From contig JAFXXC010000006.1 of assembly GCA_017542485.1 (NCBI GenBank), positions 24,934-88,933 of the forward strand: a stretch of 64,000 nt of DNA. Reading direction: 5' to 3'. The notes under the pieces are model-generated. The model did no database searches. It saw only the letters and a program-made list of their open reading frames with translations, and was not told the origin of the DNA. Source of the DNA: Acholeplasmatales bacterium. GTDB lineage: Bacteria > Bacillota_I > Bacilli_A > Acholeplasmatales > Anaeroplasmataceae. The position numbers and the translations under genes were made by a program. This document shows positions 55,109 to 63,962 of this stretch, one piece after another (position 1 is the stretch's first letter; each line of letters opens with the position of its first letter).

Positions 55109-56603
55109 ATTTTTCTATATATTTTGAATAACTTTTATTTAACATCTTCATCATAGATGGGGATACTGATAGATTCTTTATTCCTATTTTATAAAATCTT
55201 ACTGCTATATCAGTTATTGAAGCTAATTCACCACAAACTGATAAACATTTATCATATTTATCACAAAATTCAACAACAGGAACTAAACAATCAATTAATT
55301 CATTTAAATGCTTTCTAACCTCATCAAATGAATTATCTCTATCAATACCAAATAAATCCTTTGTTAAATCATTAGTACCGATTGATATAAAATCTGCCTT
55401 AACAAAATCATTTATATTAGATAATGCACTTTTTGTTTCTAACATCATACCAATCTTTGGCATTTTATAATTTCCACTCTTTTGGATTCTTAATACCCAA
55501 TCTCTTAAATACTCAAATTCTGCATTAGTTTCAATCATAGGAAACATTATTCTAACATTATCATAATTATTAGCTTTTAATATAGCCTTAATTTGATTTT
55601 CAAATATGTTAGGATTATCTATATAATTTTGAATACCCCTAGAATCACTTTTTAAATATTGTATCCGCTTATCATGTGAAACATCAAATGTTCTAAACAC
55701 TATAAACTTATCCTTCATAATATCTAATGCTTCTTTATATATTGCATATTGCTCATCTAACGTATATGGTCTATCAGAATTCATAAATATCATTTCAGTT
55801 CTATATAACCCTATCGCATCAAAATTATATTCTCTTACCTTCTCTAAATCTAAATTACTACTAACATTAGCCAAAAATAAATATCCATCATGACTTATAG
55901 CTTTCTTATCTACACTATCAAAATCATGCTTATTATATCTTTCAATATCATCAGATGTAGGTTCAGTAATAATTATTTCTCTTCTAGTATCAATAATTAA
56001 TTCAACTGGTTCTTTTATATCAATATCAGATACTACAAGTGGAATATCAAAGCTTCTACACATAATAGCAGCATGTGATGTATAACCACCTTTTTTTACA
56101 ACAACACCAATAATATTATTTCTTCTTTGAATTAATATTGATGGAAATAATTCATCTAATGCTAATATATATTTATTATCACTATTTTCATTAACATCAT
56201 AATTCTCTAAATTATATATAATTCTTCCTTTAATATCTTCAATATCCTGAGTTCTTTCCCTTAAATACTCACTAGTAGACGTATTAATATTTTCAATATG
56301 CTTATTTAAAATAGTCTCAATAGCATCCCTTGCTCTAACTGAATTTGTAATCATTTTATGAACATTTTGAGATAATGATGGATCACTAACAATTAATAAT
56401 TCCATCATTATATATTCACTCAAATCAGGATTGCTATCCTTAAGAATATTTAATTGCTTAATAGTTTTATCAATAGCTGTATCAAACTTAACCATTTCTG
56501 CTTCAATAGAAACAAAATCACTATAATCAACCTTAAAATGTAAAGGAAGACATTTGCCATATATATAACCATTAGATAAAACTTCATTAACTTTGTACTT
56601 CAT
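55107..56603 (-). CDS. PEP-utilising enzyme, divergent enzyme I of the PTS
   Basis: A 498-residue homologue of PtsI, the kinase that moves phosphate from PEP to HPr. The phospho-histidine motif is present (KKGGYTSHAAIMCRSFDIP), as are the PEP-binding-domain blocks GLYRTEMIF, FRTFDVS, IMFPMIE, ISIGTNDLTKD and SVCGELAS. The usual length is about 570; the shortfall is in the N-terminal HPr-interacting part. No HPr, HPr kinase or sugar permease gene is near, and the gene next to it is a PHP phosphatase. It may serve a distant PTS or a different acceptor. Confidence 0.82.
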   Translation of the reverse strand: MKYKVNEVLSNGYIYGKCLPLHFKVDYSDFVSIEAEMVKFDTAIDKTIKQLNILKDSNPDLSEYIMMELLIVSDPSLSQNVHKMITNSVRARDAIETILNKHIENINTSTSEYLRERTQDIEDIKGRIIYNLENYDVNENSDNKYILALDELFPSILIQRRNNIIGVVVKKGGYTSHAAIMCRSFDIPLVVSDIDIKEPVELIIDTRREIIITEPTSDDIERYNKHDFDSVDKKAISHDGYLFLANVSSNLDLEKVREYNFDAIGLYRTEMIFMNSDRPYTLDEQYAIYKEALDIMKDKFIVFRTFDVSHDKRIQYLKSDSRGIQNYIDNPNIFENQIKAILKANNYDNVRIMFPMIETNAEFEYLRDWVLRIQKSGNYKMPKIGMMLETKSALSNINDFVKADFISIGTNDLTKDLFGIDRDNSFDEVRKHLNELIDCLVPVVEFCDKYDKCLSVCGELASITDIAVRFYKIGIKNLSVSPSMMKMLNKSYSKYIEK

Positions 56604-56604
56604 C

Positions 56605-57423
56605 TTAAAACTCCAATTTATTCTCTACATTAATACCTAAATCTTCAGCAAACTTTTCTACCATTCTAATCCAATCAGAATTTAATAATTTAGGATCATG
56701 TGCATCAGCACCAATTATCACCTTTAAATCCTTATATTCTTTAGCAATATTCCAAAAATTAACATTAGGATATTTCCACATATTTCTATCATTAATATTA
56801 TTACTAAACTTTAATCCATTAGCGTTAATTTCAAGATAAACATTATTTTTAATAGCACATTCTATTATTTTTCTAGATACCATCTCACATCTTTCGTCAA
56901 AACTATTTCCACCATTCTTATCCTTATAATTAAACAAGAATAAATCAGGATGTGCTAAATATTTAAAAATGCCTGATTCCATACCTTTTATAGCATTATC
57001 TAAATATCCTAATAATGTATCATAATTAATTTCAGAATAGCTATCAATTACTCTTCCTTGATATTTATAAAAATGGATACCTAAAATCATATAATCTAGC
57101 TTACTTCTTAAAAATTTATAATGATTATCGAATGAGTCTAAATATTCTGATTCCAAAGATTTAAATATTTTAATATTCTTATATTCCTTTTGACATTTTT
57201 CAATATCCTTTAAATATACTTCAAAAGTATCTAATGTCATATTTTCATTACAATAATTATGTTCCCACTCACTATCAGTCATTGAATTTAAAGGAATAGG
57301 GGCATGATCACTCATACCCAATTCCAAATATCCATAATTAATAGCAGCCTCAACATAATCCTTAACATCACCAATTGCATGATGACAATATTTCATATGT
57401 GTATGATAATTTCTCTTAATCAT
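56605..57423 (-). CDS. PHP-domain phosphatase (histidinol-phosphatase family)
   Basis: A 272-residue metal-dependent phosphoesterase with the PHP motifs RNYHTHMKYCHHA near the start, LGMSDHAPIP, the ESEYLDSF region, YLAHPDLFLF and IGADAHDP. The family includes histidinol-phosphatase HisK, but no his operon is nearby, so its substrate could be another sugar or amino-alcohol phosphate. It overlaps the next gene upstream (57420) by four bases and is followed, 2 bases later, by the enzyme I-like gene, so they are probably co-transcribed. Confidence 0.85.
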   Translation of the reverse strand: MIKRNYHTHMKYCHHAIGDVKDYVEAAINYGYLELGMSDHAPIPLNSMTDSEWEHNYCNENMTLDTFEVYLKDIEKCQKEYKNIKIFKSLESEYLDSFDNHYKFLRSKLDYMILGIHFYKYQGRVIDSYSEINYDTLLGYLDNAIKGMESGIFKYLAHPDLFLFNYKDKNGGNSFDERCEMVSRKIIECAIKNNVYLEINANGLKFSNNINDRNMWKYPNVNFWNIAKEYKDLKVIIGADAHDPKLLNSDWIRMVEKFAEDLGINVENKLEF

Positions 57424-57890
57424 TTTAACTTCCTCTTACTATATAAATACATTTGACCAAAATGCAATAATACCTCATTTAACATATTGATATCATAAAT
57501 ATTATTATAAATAAAATACTCAATAATTCTATCATAATCACTAGAATTGAAACAATATCCTAGTTCTTTCAAAACCTCCAATGTACTATTATAATCAAGC
57601 TTTAATACCATAGCTATAGCACATGTAAGTCCCTTAGATGGTATTTGTTTATGATCAAATAAACCCTCAAGTAAATTATAATCTACATCTAATGAAGTAG
57701 CTAATATACTAATATCAACTCCATATCGATTGAATATAGTAATATCATTATACTTAACATTATTCTTGTTATACATATTATCTAAATTATTATATGCATC
57801 ATAATTATGGGTACTATCTTCACAACATGGTATATCTTTTTCTATTTTTTTGCTAAGCATTATTTCAATATTGTTAATGATTTCATCCAT
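57420..57890 (-). CDS. small protein resembling a helix-turn-helix-type family with a GYxxxxS.D.IIEYFI motif
   Basis: A 156-residue soluble protein. Residues ~60-150 resemble a group of HTH-type regulators found near stress and toxin-like genes: a putative HTH (DISILATSLDVDYNLLEGLF), then CAIAMVLKLDYNSTLEVLKE, LGYCFNSSDYDRIIEYFI, and NNIYDINMLNEVLLHFGQ at the C-terminus. The N-terminal ~55 residues are Asn-rich and variable. The link is from memory of the motif, so the function is not settled. It begins a unit with the PHP phosphatase and the enzyme I-like protein. Confidence 0.6.
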   Translation of the reverse strand: MDEIINNIEIMLSKKIEKDIPCCEDSTHNYDAYNNLDNMYNKNNVKYNDITIFNRYGVDISILATSLDVDYNLLEGLFDHKQIPSKGLTCAIAMVLKLDYNSTLEVLKELGYCFNSSDYDRIIEYFIYNNIYDINMLNEVLLHFGQMYLYSKRKLK

Positions 57891-57902
57891 ATTAACACCT
57901 CA

Positions 57903-58115
57903 TTAATATTCTGTCTTTATCTCTGTATCAATACCATATAATTTAACAAATTTTTCCAAATCCTCATGTGAATTAATAAGCATTATTTCTACAAACTCAC
58001 GTGTATTTTTATTTTTAAAGCCAACTACTGCTTCTCCAGTACAAATTGATTTATGAATAACTGGAATTAAATTATCTCTATCCCATTCTATAACTTTACT
58101 CTTTTTACCAAACAT
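57903..58115 (-). CDS. small conserved unknown protein (70 residues)
   Basis: A short soluble protein that starts MFGKKSKVIEWDRDNLIPV and has a CTGEAVVGFKNKNT turn followed by an acidic end. I recall similar short proteins in Clostridia and Bacilli, but I cannot name a function. The ATG is behind GGTGATG. It is the gene directly upstream of the HTH-like gene, separated by 12 bases, in a tight leftward run from the EEP hydrolase. Confidence 0.65.
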   Translation of the reverse strand: MFGKKSKVIEWDRDNLIPVIHKSICTGEAVVGFKNKNTREFVEIMLINSHEDLEKFVKLYGIDTEIKTEY

Positions 58116-58125
58116 AACATCACCA

Positions 58126-59190
58126 TCAATTAATTACTATATTCAATAATACCGGATTATGGTCTGAATTTTCAAAACCATAATTAAGTGTATTTATTGA
58201 TTCTACTGTTATATTTTTTGAAACCATAAATCCATCTATCATATAATAAGGGAATGTTTTTTTATCCTTATCAACATATGGAGTACTTAACGATCTACAA
58301 GTTGGATAGCTATTATCCATTAACAAATTAAAGTTTTCAAACTTATTAGAGTCAATCACTCCTGGTTTCCAATTTCCTTCAACAAATGGATACATACTTG
58401 TATCTATATTAGTAAAAGATTGATTAAAATCTCCACCTACTATAACATAATTTCCTAATTCATATTCTTTGTCTATTAATGACTTTAATTCTTTTGTTTG
58501 TTCTTCTTTTCCATCTCCATCATCATAAGCCTCTAAATGCTGATTAACAATTACTAATTCTTTATCTCCAACAGCAATTCTATTAACAGCTAAGCATCTC
58601 TTTAAATTAAACATAGAAATAGGCCAATTAAATGGATTATATAATTTTATTCTATCAGAACTCTTAATTTCATATTTACTAAATGTTTGAATACCTGCTT
58701 CAACATGACCTAAAGCAGTAGGGAAAGGATATGGAATATATCCTGCTTTATAATTATATGCAAAAGTAGTATTATATTTATTTAAATCTAACGCCTCTTC
58801 AAACTCTTCTTTTTCATCAATTTTACAAGACCTTTTACATTTAATATCCACTTCTTGTAAAAATATAACATCCGGATTATTAATATTAATCTTTTCAATA
58901 ATGTTAGATAAATTAGACTCTACTCTCTTTTTATCTTTAGCAACAACTCCATCTCCGCCATCCATAAAGAAAGACTCATTATCTCCTAAAGCACAATAAC
59001 CAACATTCCAAGTCATTAGCTTTACATTGTCACCTTTATTTATAACTTTAGAGCTTTTTCCATCTACTTTTAATTTCTCTACATCATCAACATGTAATGT
59101 AGTAATACCTGAATAAATTAAAAATCCACCTAAAGTTAATACTAAAATAGCTAATACAAACAAGACAATTTTGATTATTTTTTTTAACAA
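58126..59190 (-). CDS. membrane-anchored endonuclease/exonuclease/phosphatase family protein
   Basis: A 354-residue protein with one N-terminal membrane helix (residues ~5-27) and an EEP catalytic domain outside the membrane: MTWNVGYCALGDN, VIFLQEVDIKC, VNQHLEAYDDG, VIVGGDFNQSF and the closing NSDHNPVLLNI supply the metal- and substrate-binding residues. The family hydrolyses phosphodiesters in nucleic acids, phospholipids or sphingomyelin; the substrate here is unknown. The start is a TTG at 59190, behind AAGGTTGTGG; no ATG fits better. Confidence 0.82.
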   Translation of the reverse strand: MLKKIIKIVLFVLAILVLTLGGFLIYSGITTLHVDDVEKLKVDGKSSKVINKGDNVKLMTWNVGYCALGDNESFFMDGGDGVVAKDKKRVESNLSNIIEKININNPDVIFLQEVDIKCKRSCKIDEKEEFEEALDLNKYNTTFAYNYKAGYIPYPFPTALGHVEAGIQTFSKYEIKSSDRIKLYNPFNWPISMFNLKRCLAVNRIAVGDKELVIVNQHLEAYDDGDGKEEQTKELKSLIDKEYELGNYVIVGGDFNQSFTNIDTSMYPFVEGNWKPGVIDSNKFENFNLLMDNSYPTCRSLSTPYVDKDKKTFPYYMIDGFMVSKNITVESINTLNYGFENSDHNPVLLNIVIN

Positions 59191-59203
59191 TTAAACCACA
59201 ACC

Positions 59204-60313
59204 TTATTTTTCCCAAGGAAATACATATTTTAATCCTAAAGCATCTCTAACCTGACTCATTTCCTTTTGAACAGGCTCTGAAATAGGAACTCCTTTATTC
59301 TTTCTATCTTGCCATACTAAATATTCTTTCTCACCAGCAGTATATATTCTTTCAGCTCCAGGAGCCTTTTTAGATGCACGAATTGCACGAATAATATCTC
59401 CTGATTTCTTACGGCATAAATCTTCTCCTAAGAAATGATTAGTATCAATTGCTATAAAGAAATGTCCTAAATGATAAGGAACCTTCTTTCCATCCTTATC
59501 TTTACCATTTAAATCCTTACCATAATTACCATCTTGAAGTGAAGCAGATAACAATTCAACTGCTAAAGCATAACCAAATCCTTTATATCCACCTAAAGCC
59601 TCACCAATACCACCTAAAGTAGTTAAAGCTGCCTCACCACTTCTAATCTTTTTAAGTGCTTCACCTGCATCACCGGTAACTGCATTTCCATCAAGACCAA
59701 CAACTGTGCCAGGATGAACATCTTCACCTATTCTTTCATAATACTCTATTTTACCATTTTGTGTAATAGATGATGCACAATCTATAACAAAGTCAAAAGC
59801 CTCATCAGTTGGAATACCTATAGTTAAAGGATTTGTTCCAAACATTCCCTCAACACCAAATGTTGGAGCGACACTAGGTCTAGCATTTGTGCCTGTAATA
59901 CCAATACAGCCTTCTTTAGTAGCCATAGTAGCGTAATATCCTGCAATGCCATAATGACAAGAATTTCTTACAACAACCATACCCATTCCATACTTTTTAG
60001 CTTTTTCTATAGCCATCTTCATTGATTTATAACCAATTACTTGACCCATGCCATCATGGCCATCAACTACTGCAGTAGTTTCTGTTTCCTTTATTATTTC
60101 ATAATTAGTAATAGGATTTTGAATTCCATCAACTATTCTATCAATATAAATAGGCTTAAATCTATTACATCCATGTGATTCTATTCCTCTTTTATCAGAC
60201 TCTAGTAATACATCTGTACATATCTTAGCATCCTCAAGTGGAACCCCATATCCAACAAAAGCGTCAGTAACAAAATTATAAGCTGTTTCCCAATCTAAAA
60301 ATACTTTTCCCAT
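59204..60313 (-). CDS. Ldh family NAD(P)-dependent oxidoreductase (malate/L-lactate/ureidoglycolate type)
   Basis: A 369-residue dehydrogenase of the MDH/LDH-2 type, unrelated to the classical lactate dehydrogenase fold. The catalytic His in RGIESHGCNRF, VVDGHDGMGQVIG, VVRNSCHYGIAGYYA, FGTNPLTIGIPT and GYKGFGYALAVELLS are family features. It reduces 2-oxoacids or similar substrates; the specific one cannot be read from sequence. The ATG follows GGAGG. Divergent from the diguanylate cyclase gene at 60450. Confidence 0.88.
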   Translation of the reverse strand: MGKVFLDWETAYNFVTDAFVGYGVPLEDAKICTDVLLESDKRGIESHGCNRFKPIYIDRIVDGIQNPITNYEIIKETETTAVVDGHDGMGQVIGYKSMKMAIEKAKKYGMGMVVVRNSCHYGIAGYYATMATKEGCIGITGTNARPSVAPTFGVEGMFGTNPLTIGIPTDEAFDFVIDCASSITQNGKIEYYERIGEDVHPGTVVGLDGNAVTGDAGEALKKIRSGEAALTTLGGIGEALGGYKGFGYALAVELLSASLQDGNYGKDLNGKDKDGKKVPYHLGHFFIAIDTNHFLGEDLCRKKSGDIIRAIRASKKAPGAERIYTAGEKEYLVWQDRKNKGVPISEPVQKEMSQVRDALGLKYVFPWEK

Positions 60314-60449
60314 ATTTAAAACCTCCAACGATATCTATATTACTATTATACCTAATTAAAACTCTTATTTGAATATTAATTATTGCAATAAAATAAAATA
60401 ATTGTTAGAATAATAAAAAGAGTTATAAAAAATATTTTATAAAGAGGCG

Positions 60450-61481
60450 ATGAAATTGTATACTGTTGAAGATTTACAAAAATATGACTATTTTAAAGGT
60501 GCAGATGTAAACTTTGTCCTAGACTCATTAACTGGAGTTATTTCAAGACAATACATATTGGATTTTGCTAGAACCCTTGTTTCAAACAAAACTCCTTTCA
60601 CTATGTGCATTATGGACTTAGACAATTTTAAATATGTTAACGATTCATATGGTCATAGTGCTGGTGATGAATGCTTAAAAACATTAGGTGAAAATCTTAT
60701 AAAATATGTTGGAAACGATGGACTAGTTGGAAGGTTTGGAGGAGACGAATTCATCATTATCTATATGAAATCAGTAGATTATGATGTTATTCATAATTTC
60801 TTAGCTAACATGTACACACAAGAAGGCGCAGTAAGAAAGTTTATATATGTAAGTAACGTTAGAATATTCCTTACAGCTACAGTTGGTTGTGCAGCATACC
60901 CAGTTAATGCAGAGACATATGATGATTTATTTATGAAGATGGATAAAGCATTATATCGTGGAAAATCAAAAGGTAGAAATTGTTATATTATTTATGTTCA
61001 TGAAAAGCATAAAGATATTGTAATTAATGAACGAGGAACTAATTCATTATTAAGTAAGCTTGAAGATGTTAAACGTATATTAGATACATCAAGCAAAGAA
61101 ATGGCAATAAAGCAAACAGTTAATTACCTTTTCAAGGTATTACATACAGCTAATGTTTTCTTCATTAACAATAAAAACGTAGTTATATCTGCCAAAAGTA
61201 ATGATGAATACTATTTTGGTAATAATGCCCATTTTATAATAGAAAAAATGGTGGGAGATAGAGATGTATTTTCTTCTTCTAATCCTAAAGATATCAAAGA
61301 TAAGTATCCTAATACAGCAGATTATTTAGATAATAATAGAGTTCACGCTTTTGTAATAGCTAAAGTTGGAAGTAACTTCTTAGCATTATACGAAAATAGT
61401 GTAACAAGAATGTGGCAAGATTATGACTTAGTATTAATCTTCTTCGCAGCTGATTATTTAAATAGAAAACTTAATAGTTAA
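60450..61481 (+). CDS. diguanylate cyclase (GGDEF) with C-terminal sensor-like domain, second copy
   Basis: A 343-residue soluble protein with an N-terminal GGDEF domain (MDLDNFKYVNDSYGHSAGD, active-site GRFGGDEF, DKALYRGKSKGRN) and a C-terminal GAF-like domain (~200-343) of the same unusual order as the protein at 36307, to which it is a clear paralogue. It should make c-di-GMP. The start is uncertain: the ATG at 60450 is only two bases from AAAGAGG, while the TTG at 60456 has better spacing. A TTCG-loop terminator follows. Confidence 0.88.
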   Translation: MKLYTVEDLQKYDYFKGADVNFVLDSLTGVISRQYILDFARTLVSNKTPFTMCIMDLDNFKYVNDSYGHSAGDECLKTLGENLIKYVGNDGLVGRFGGDEFIIIYMKSVDYDVIHNFLANMYTQEGAVRKFIYVSNVRIFLTATVGCAAYPVNAETYDDLFMKMDKALYRGKSKGRNCYIIYVHEKHKDIVINERGTNSLLSKLEDVKRILDTSSKEMAIKQTVNYLFKVLHTANVFFINNKNVVISAKSNDEYYFGNNAHFIIEKMVGDRDVFSSSNPKDIKDKYPNTADYLDNNRVHAFVIAKVGSNFLALYENSVTRMWQDYDLVLIFFAADYLNRKLNS

Positions 61482-61486
61482 TTTTG

Positions 61487-61510
61487 AAAATGATACTTCG
61501 GTATCATTTT
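61487..61510 (+). terminator. intrinsic terminator with TTCG loop
   Basis: AAAATGATAC (61487-61496), loop TTCG and GTATCATTTT (61501-61510) form a perfect ten-pair stem followed by TATTTTTA. Confidence 0.88.
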
Positions 61511-61535
61511 TATTTTTACTAAAAATTACAAAAAA

Positions 61536-61563
61536 AAGAACCCACTTATTAAAGCGAGTTCTT
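61536..61563 (-). terminator. intrinsic terminator after the small membrane protein gene
   Basis: AAGAAC and GTTCTT arms with continued pairing inside give a 12-pair stem (two G-U) around a four-base loop on the minus strand, followed by a run of T. Confidence 0.8.
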
Positions 61564-61586
61564 AAAATTTATTTAACTATTATAAT

Positions 61587-61976
61587 TTATTCAATCGTAT
61601 TATTATCTTCATTTTCAGCAACAATACCAAATACTCCACCAAGTAAATAGAAAATATCACCAAATACACCAATAACAATCATAATAATATGTGGAGCAAT
61701 ATCTTTTTTGTTATTTTTTAATTTCTTTTGAGCATTATTAGCCAAAATTAATACTATAAATACAATTATCAAAGATATTGATGCAATTACTATTAAAGAT
61801 GTTGATAAAGCCTTAACATCATCTAAAGTAAATGATCTACCTTTTTGTTCATTATAGATTTCTACTGAAAATACTCTACATAATATTCCAGCAAGTAACA
61901 TAATAGATGAAATTACTATTTCTATTACGCTAAATACTTTACCAATAGTATACATTATTCTTGATGCATCTTTCAT
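61587..61976 (-). CDS. unknown small membrane protein (129 residues)
   Basis: I do not recognise this gene. It has three hydrophobic segments: residues ~12-33, ~60-80 (a long helix IASISLIIVFIVLILANNA) and ~94-116 (HIIMIVIGVFGDIFYLLGGV). It has a basic loop (KKLKNNKKD) and an acidic C-terminus. GGTGTAAAA precedes the ATG. It follows rqcP after 2 bases and is likely to be co-transcribed with ftsH and rqcP. No function can be inferred. Confidence 0.7.
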   Translation of the reverse strand: MKDASRIMYTIGKVFSVIEIVISSIMLLAGILCRVFSVEIYNEQKGRSFTLDDVKALSTSLIVIASISLIIVFIVLILANNAQKKLKNNKKDIAPHIIMIVIGVFGDIFYLLGGVFGIVAENEDNNTIE

Positions 61977-61978
61977 TT

Positions 61979-62242
61979 TTACACCTCTCCCTTTTTCTTT
62001 TCATCTATCAATTCATACATTGTAGATGATAGATCTTTTTTTGTTTTCTCATCTAAAGATAGAACTCTAACATTTACTATTTTTGTACCAAACTCAATAG
62101 TAATAATATCAGAAATTTTTAATTCCTTTGATGGTTTAGCAGGTTTACCATTAACTAATATACGCTCATTTTCAGCAACTTCTTTAGCAATGGTACGCCT
62201 TTTTATAAGTCTAGATACCTTTAAATATTTATCTAATCTCAT
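61979..62242 (-). CDS. rqcP: RqcP, S4-domain ribosome quality-control factor
   Basis: An 87-residue S4 RNA-binding protein. MRLDKYLKVSRLIKRRTIAKEV is the S4 helix-turn, and NERILVNGKPAKPSKELKISD completes the loop-strand part. In Bacillota RqcP binds 50S ribosomes and helps RqcH add poly-Ala tails to stalled chains. Length is normal. The ATG overlaps the ftsH stop by one base (TAATG); in this order it is located just downstream of ftsH. Confidence 0.9.
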   Translation of the reverse strand: MRLDKYLKVSRLIKRRTIAKEVAENERILVNGKPAKPSKELKISDIITIEFGTKIVNVRVLSLDEKTKKDLSSTMYELIDEKKKGEV

Positions 62243-63453
62243 TATTCTTTAGTTTCATCCTTTGATTCTTCTTTTTTATCATCAGTAATATCATTAGTCT
62301 CAGTAACATCATTAGACTCAGTATTTTTTTCTAAAGAATCAACATTTTCTCCATTTTCTTCTACTTTAATCTCATCAGATTTATTTTCTGATTCTAATTT
62401 GGCTTGTTCTTCACGAGCTTTCTTTTCTTCTTCCTTCTTATCATACCAAGCTAAATGTCCAGTAGCTTCAATCTCATCAATATCAGTTTTAGTTAAAGTC
62501 TCAACTTTAATTAAATATTGAGCGATAGTCTTTAATAAATCTAAATTGTCTAAAATTACTTTTCTTGCTCTTTCATAGCATTCTTCTACAATTGCTCTAA
62601 CTTCTTTATCAATTTCTAAAGCAACCTGGTCAGAGAAATTCTTTTCCTTTAAATAATCTCTTCCTAAGAAGATACTACCACCATTTTGTTCATAAGTGAT
62701 AGGGCCTAAATTGCTCATACCAAATTGAGTAACCATAGCACGAGCAATCTTTGTTGCTTGCTCAAAGTCATTTGAAGCACCAGTAGAAATCTCACCAAAA
62801 TTAATTTCTTCAGAAACTCTTCCACCTAAATATCCTGTGATTCTATCTAATAATGATTGCTTAGTTTCCAAATATCTTTCCTCTTCTGGTAACATTAACG
62901 CATATCCACCAGCTTGTCCACGAGGAATTATTGTTACTTTTTGAACAATATTAGCATTATCAAGCTTTAAACCAATAACAGCATGACCTGCCTCATGATG
63001 TGCAATTGTATTTTTTTCCTGTTTAGAAATAACTCTACTTTTCTTAGCAGGACCCATCATAACTCTATCTGTAGCTTCATCTAAATCTTGTAAATTAATA
63101 ACCTTACGATTATCTCTGGCAGCAAGTAATGCAGCTTCATTTAAAATATTTTCCAAATCAGCGCCACTAAATCCTGGAGTTCTTTGTGCAATATCCTCAA
63201 GTTTAATATTTGGATCTAAATGCTTATTTCTAGCATGAACTTTCAATATTGCTTCTCTACCCTTTACATCAGGATTAGCAATAGTGATTTGCCTATCAAA
63301 ACGACCTGGACGCAATAAAGCAGGGTCTAGTACGTCTGGTCTATTTGTTGCAGCCATTACGATAATACCTGTATTGCCTGTAAAACCATCCATTTCAACC
63401 AATAACTGGTTAAGTGTTTGCTCACGTTCATCATGTCTGCCACCCATACCAGC
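62242..63453 (-). CDS. ftsH: ATP-dependent zinc metalloprotease FtsH, truncated at the 5' side
   Basis: FtsH is a membrane-bound AAA+ protease that degrades damaged membrane and regulatory proteins. Only about the C-terminal 400 residues are here. Present: the second region of homology (GIIVMAATNRPDVLDPALLR), the arginine-finger stretch, and the M41 zinc motif HHEAGHAVIG, then a Glu/Lys/Asp/Ser-rich tail (residues ~345-401). The Walker A and B motifs and N-terminal membrane helices are missing because the reading frame runs into foreign DNA at ~63455. This is a cut gene; the true start is not in the window. Confidence 0.93.
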   Translation of the reverse strand, partial: AGMGGRHDEREQTLNQLLVEMDGFTGNTGIIVMAATNRPDVLDPALLRPGRFDRQITIANPDVKGREAILKVHARNKHLDPNIKLEDIAQRTPGFSGADLENILNEAALLAARDNRKVINLQDLDEATDRVMMGPAKKSRVISKQEKNTIAHHEAGHAVIGLKLDNANIVQKVTIIPRGQAGGYALMLPEEERYLETKQSLLDRITGYLGGRVSEEINFGEISTGASNDFEQATKIARAMVTQFGMSNLGPITYEQNGGSIFLGRDYLKEKNFSDQVALEIDKEVRAIVEECYERARKVILDNLDLLKTIAQYLIKVETLTKTDIDEIEATGHLAWYDKKEEEKKAREEQAKLESENKSDEIKVEENGENVDSLEKNTESNDVTETNDITDDKKEESKDETKE

Positions 63454-63460
63454 ACAACGA
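63445..63460. other. abrupt junction: AT-rich Bacillota DNA joined to G+C-rich Bacteroidota DNA
   Basis: Up to about 63453 the minus strand reads FtsH (A-G-M-G-G-R-H-D-E-R-E). The next codon, where FtsH expects Gly, reads Cys, and no FtsH homology is seen further. From about 63456 the plus strand reads an in-frame Bacteroidota protein. Base composition changes from ~30% to well above 50% G+C at this point. Confidence 0.85.
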
Positions 63461-63962
63461 CTATGTTGGTTTCTTCCCTGCCGGCCAGGGCTTCAAGATC
63501 ATCCACAATCCCGGTAACTGGGACGAGCAGTGGGGTCAGGGTGCCGACGGCTACGTGAAGAACGATGGCGGCAGTAGCAACATCGAGGTGCCTGTCGACG
63601 GCTACTACGTGATTACCTACGACATGAACGCCGAGACGCTGTCAGTTGAGCCCTATGATGGCTTGGTAGGTGTCTATAGCATGATTACCATGCCTGGCGG
63701 TTATCAGGATTGGAACGTTAGCGGTAACGCTATGACGCCCATGAGCACTGTTGTCGAGAATCATGACTGGATCGTGAAGGACGTGACCTATGATAACACC
63801 GAGCTCAAGTTTGCCAATGGTACATGGGCTGTGAACTGGGGCGCAACGACCTTCCCCGTGGGTGTGGGCACCCAGGGCGGTCCCAACATCCCTGTTGAGG
63901 CTGGAACCTACACTGTTGTGTTCAACGACATCATGGGCAGGTACTACTTCATTATGCAGTAA
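63456..63962 (+). CDS. SusE/SusF-like outer-membrane starch-binding protein, C-terminal fragment
   Basis: The last ~168 residues of a Bacteroidota SusE/SusF-type surface glycan-binding lipoprotein. Two tandem beta-sandwich modules can be seen: NDYVGFFPAGQGFKIIHNPG ending in YYVITYDMNAETLSVEPY, then GVYSMITMPGGYQDWNVSG with ELKFANGTWAVNWG and the closing YTVVFNDIMGRYYFIMQ. Trp residues in the W-x-V-S-G-N and W-A-V-N-W-G stretches fit starch-contact sites. The N-terminus is missing at the junction. Codon use is G+C-rich, unlike the rest of the window. Belongs to a different organism from the rest. Confidence 0.8.
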   Translation, partial: NDYVGFFPAGQGFKIIHNPGNWDEQWGQGADGYVKNDGGSSNIEVPVDGYYVITYDMNAETLSVEPYDGLVGVYSMITMPGGYQDWNVSGNAMTPMSTVVENHDWIVKDVTYDNTELKFANGTWAVNWGATTFPVGVGTQGGPNIPVEAGTYTVVFNDIMGRYYFIMQ

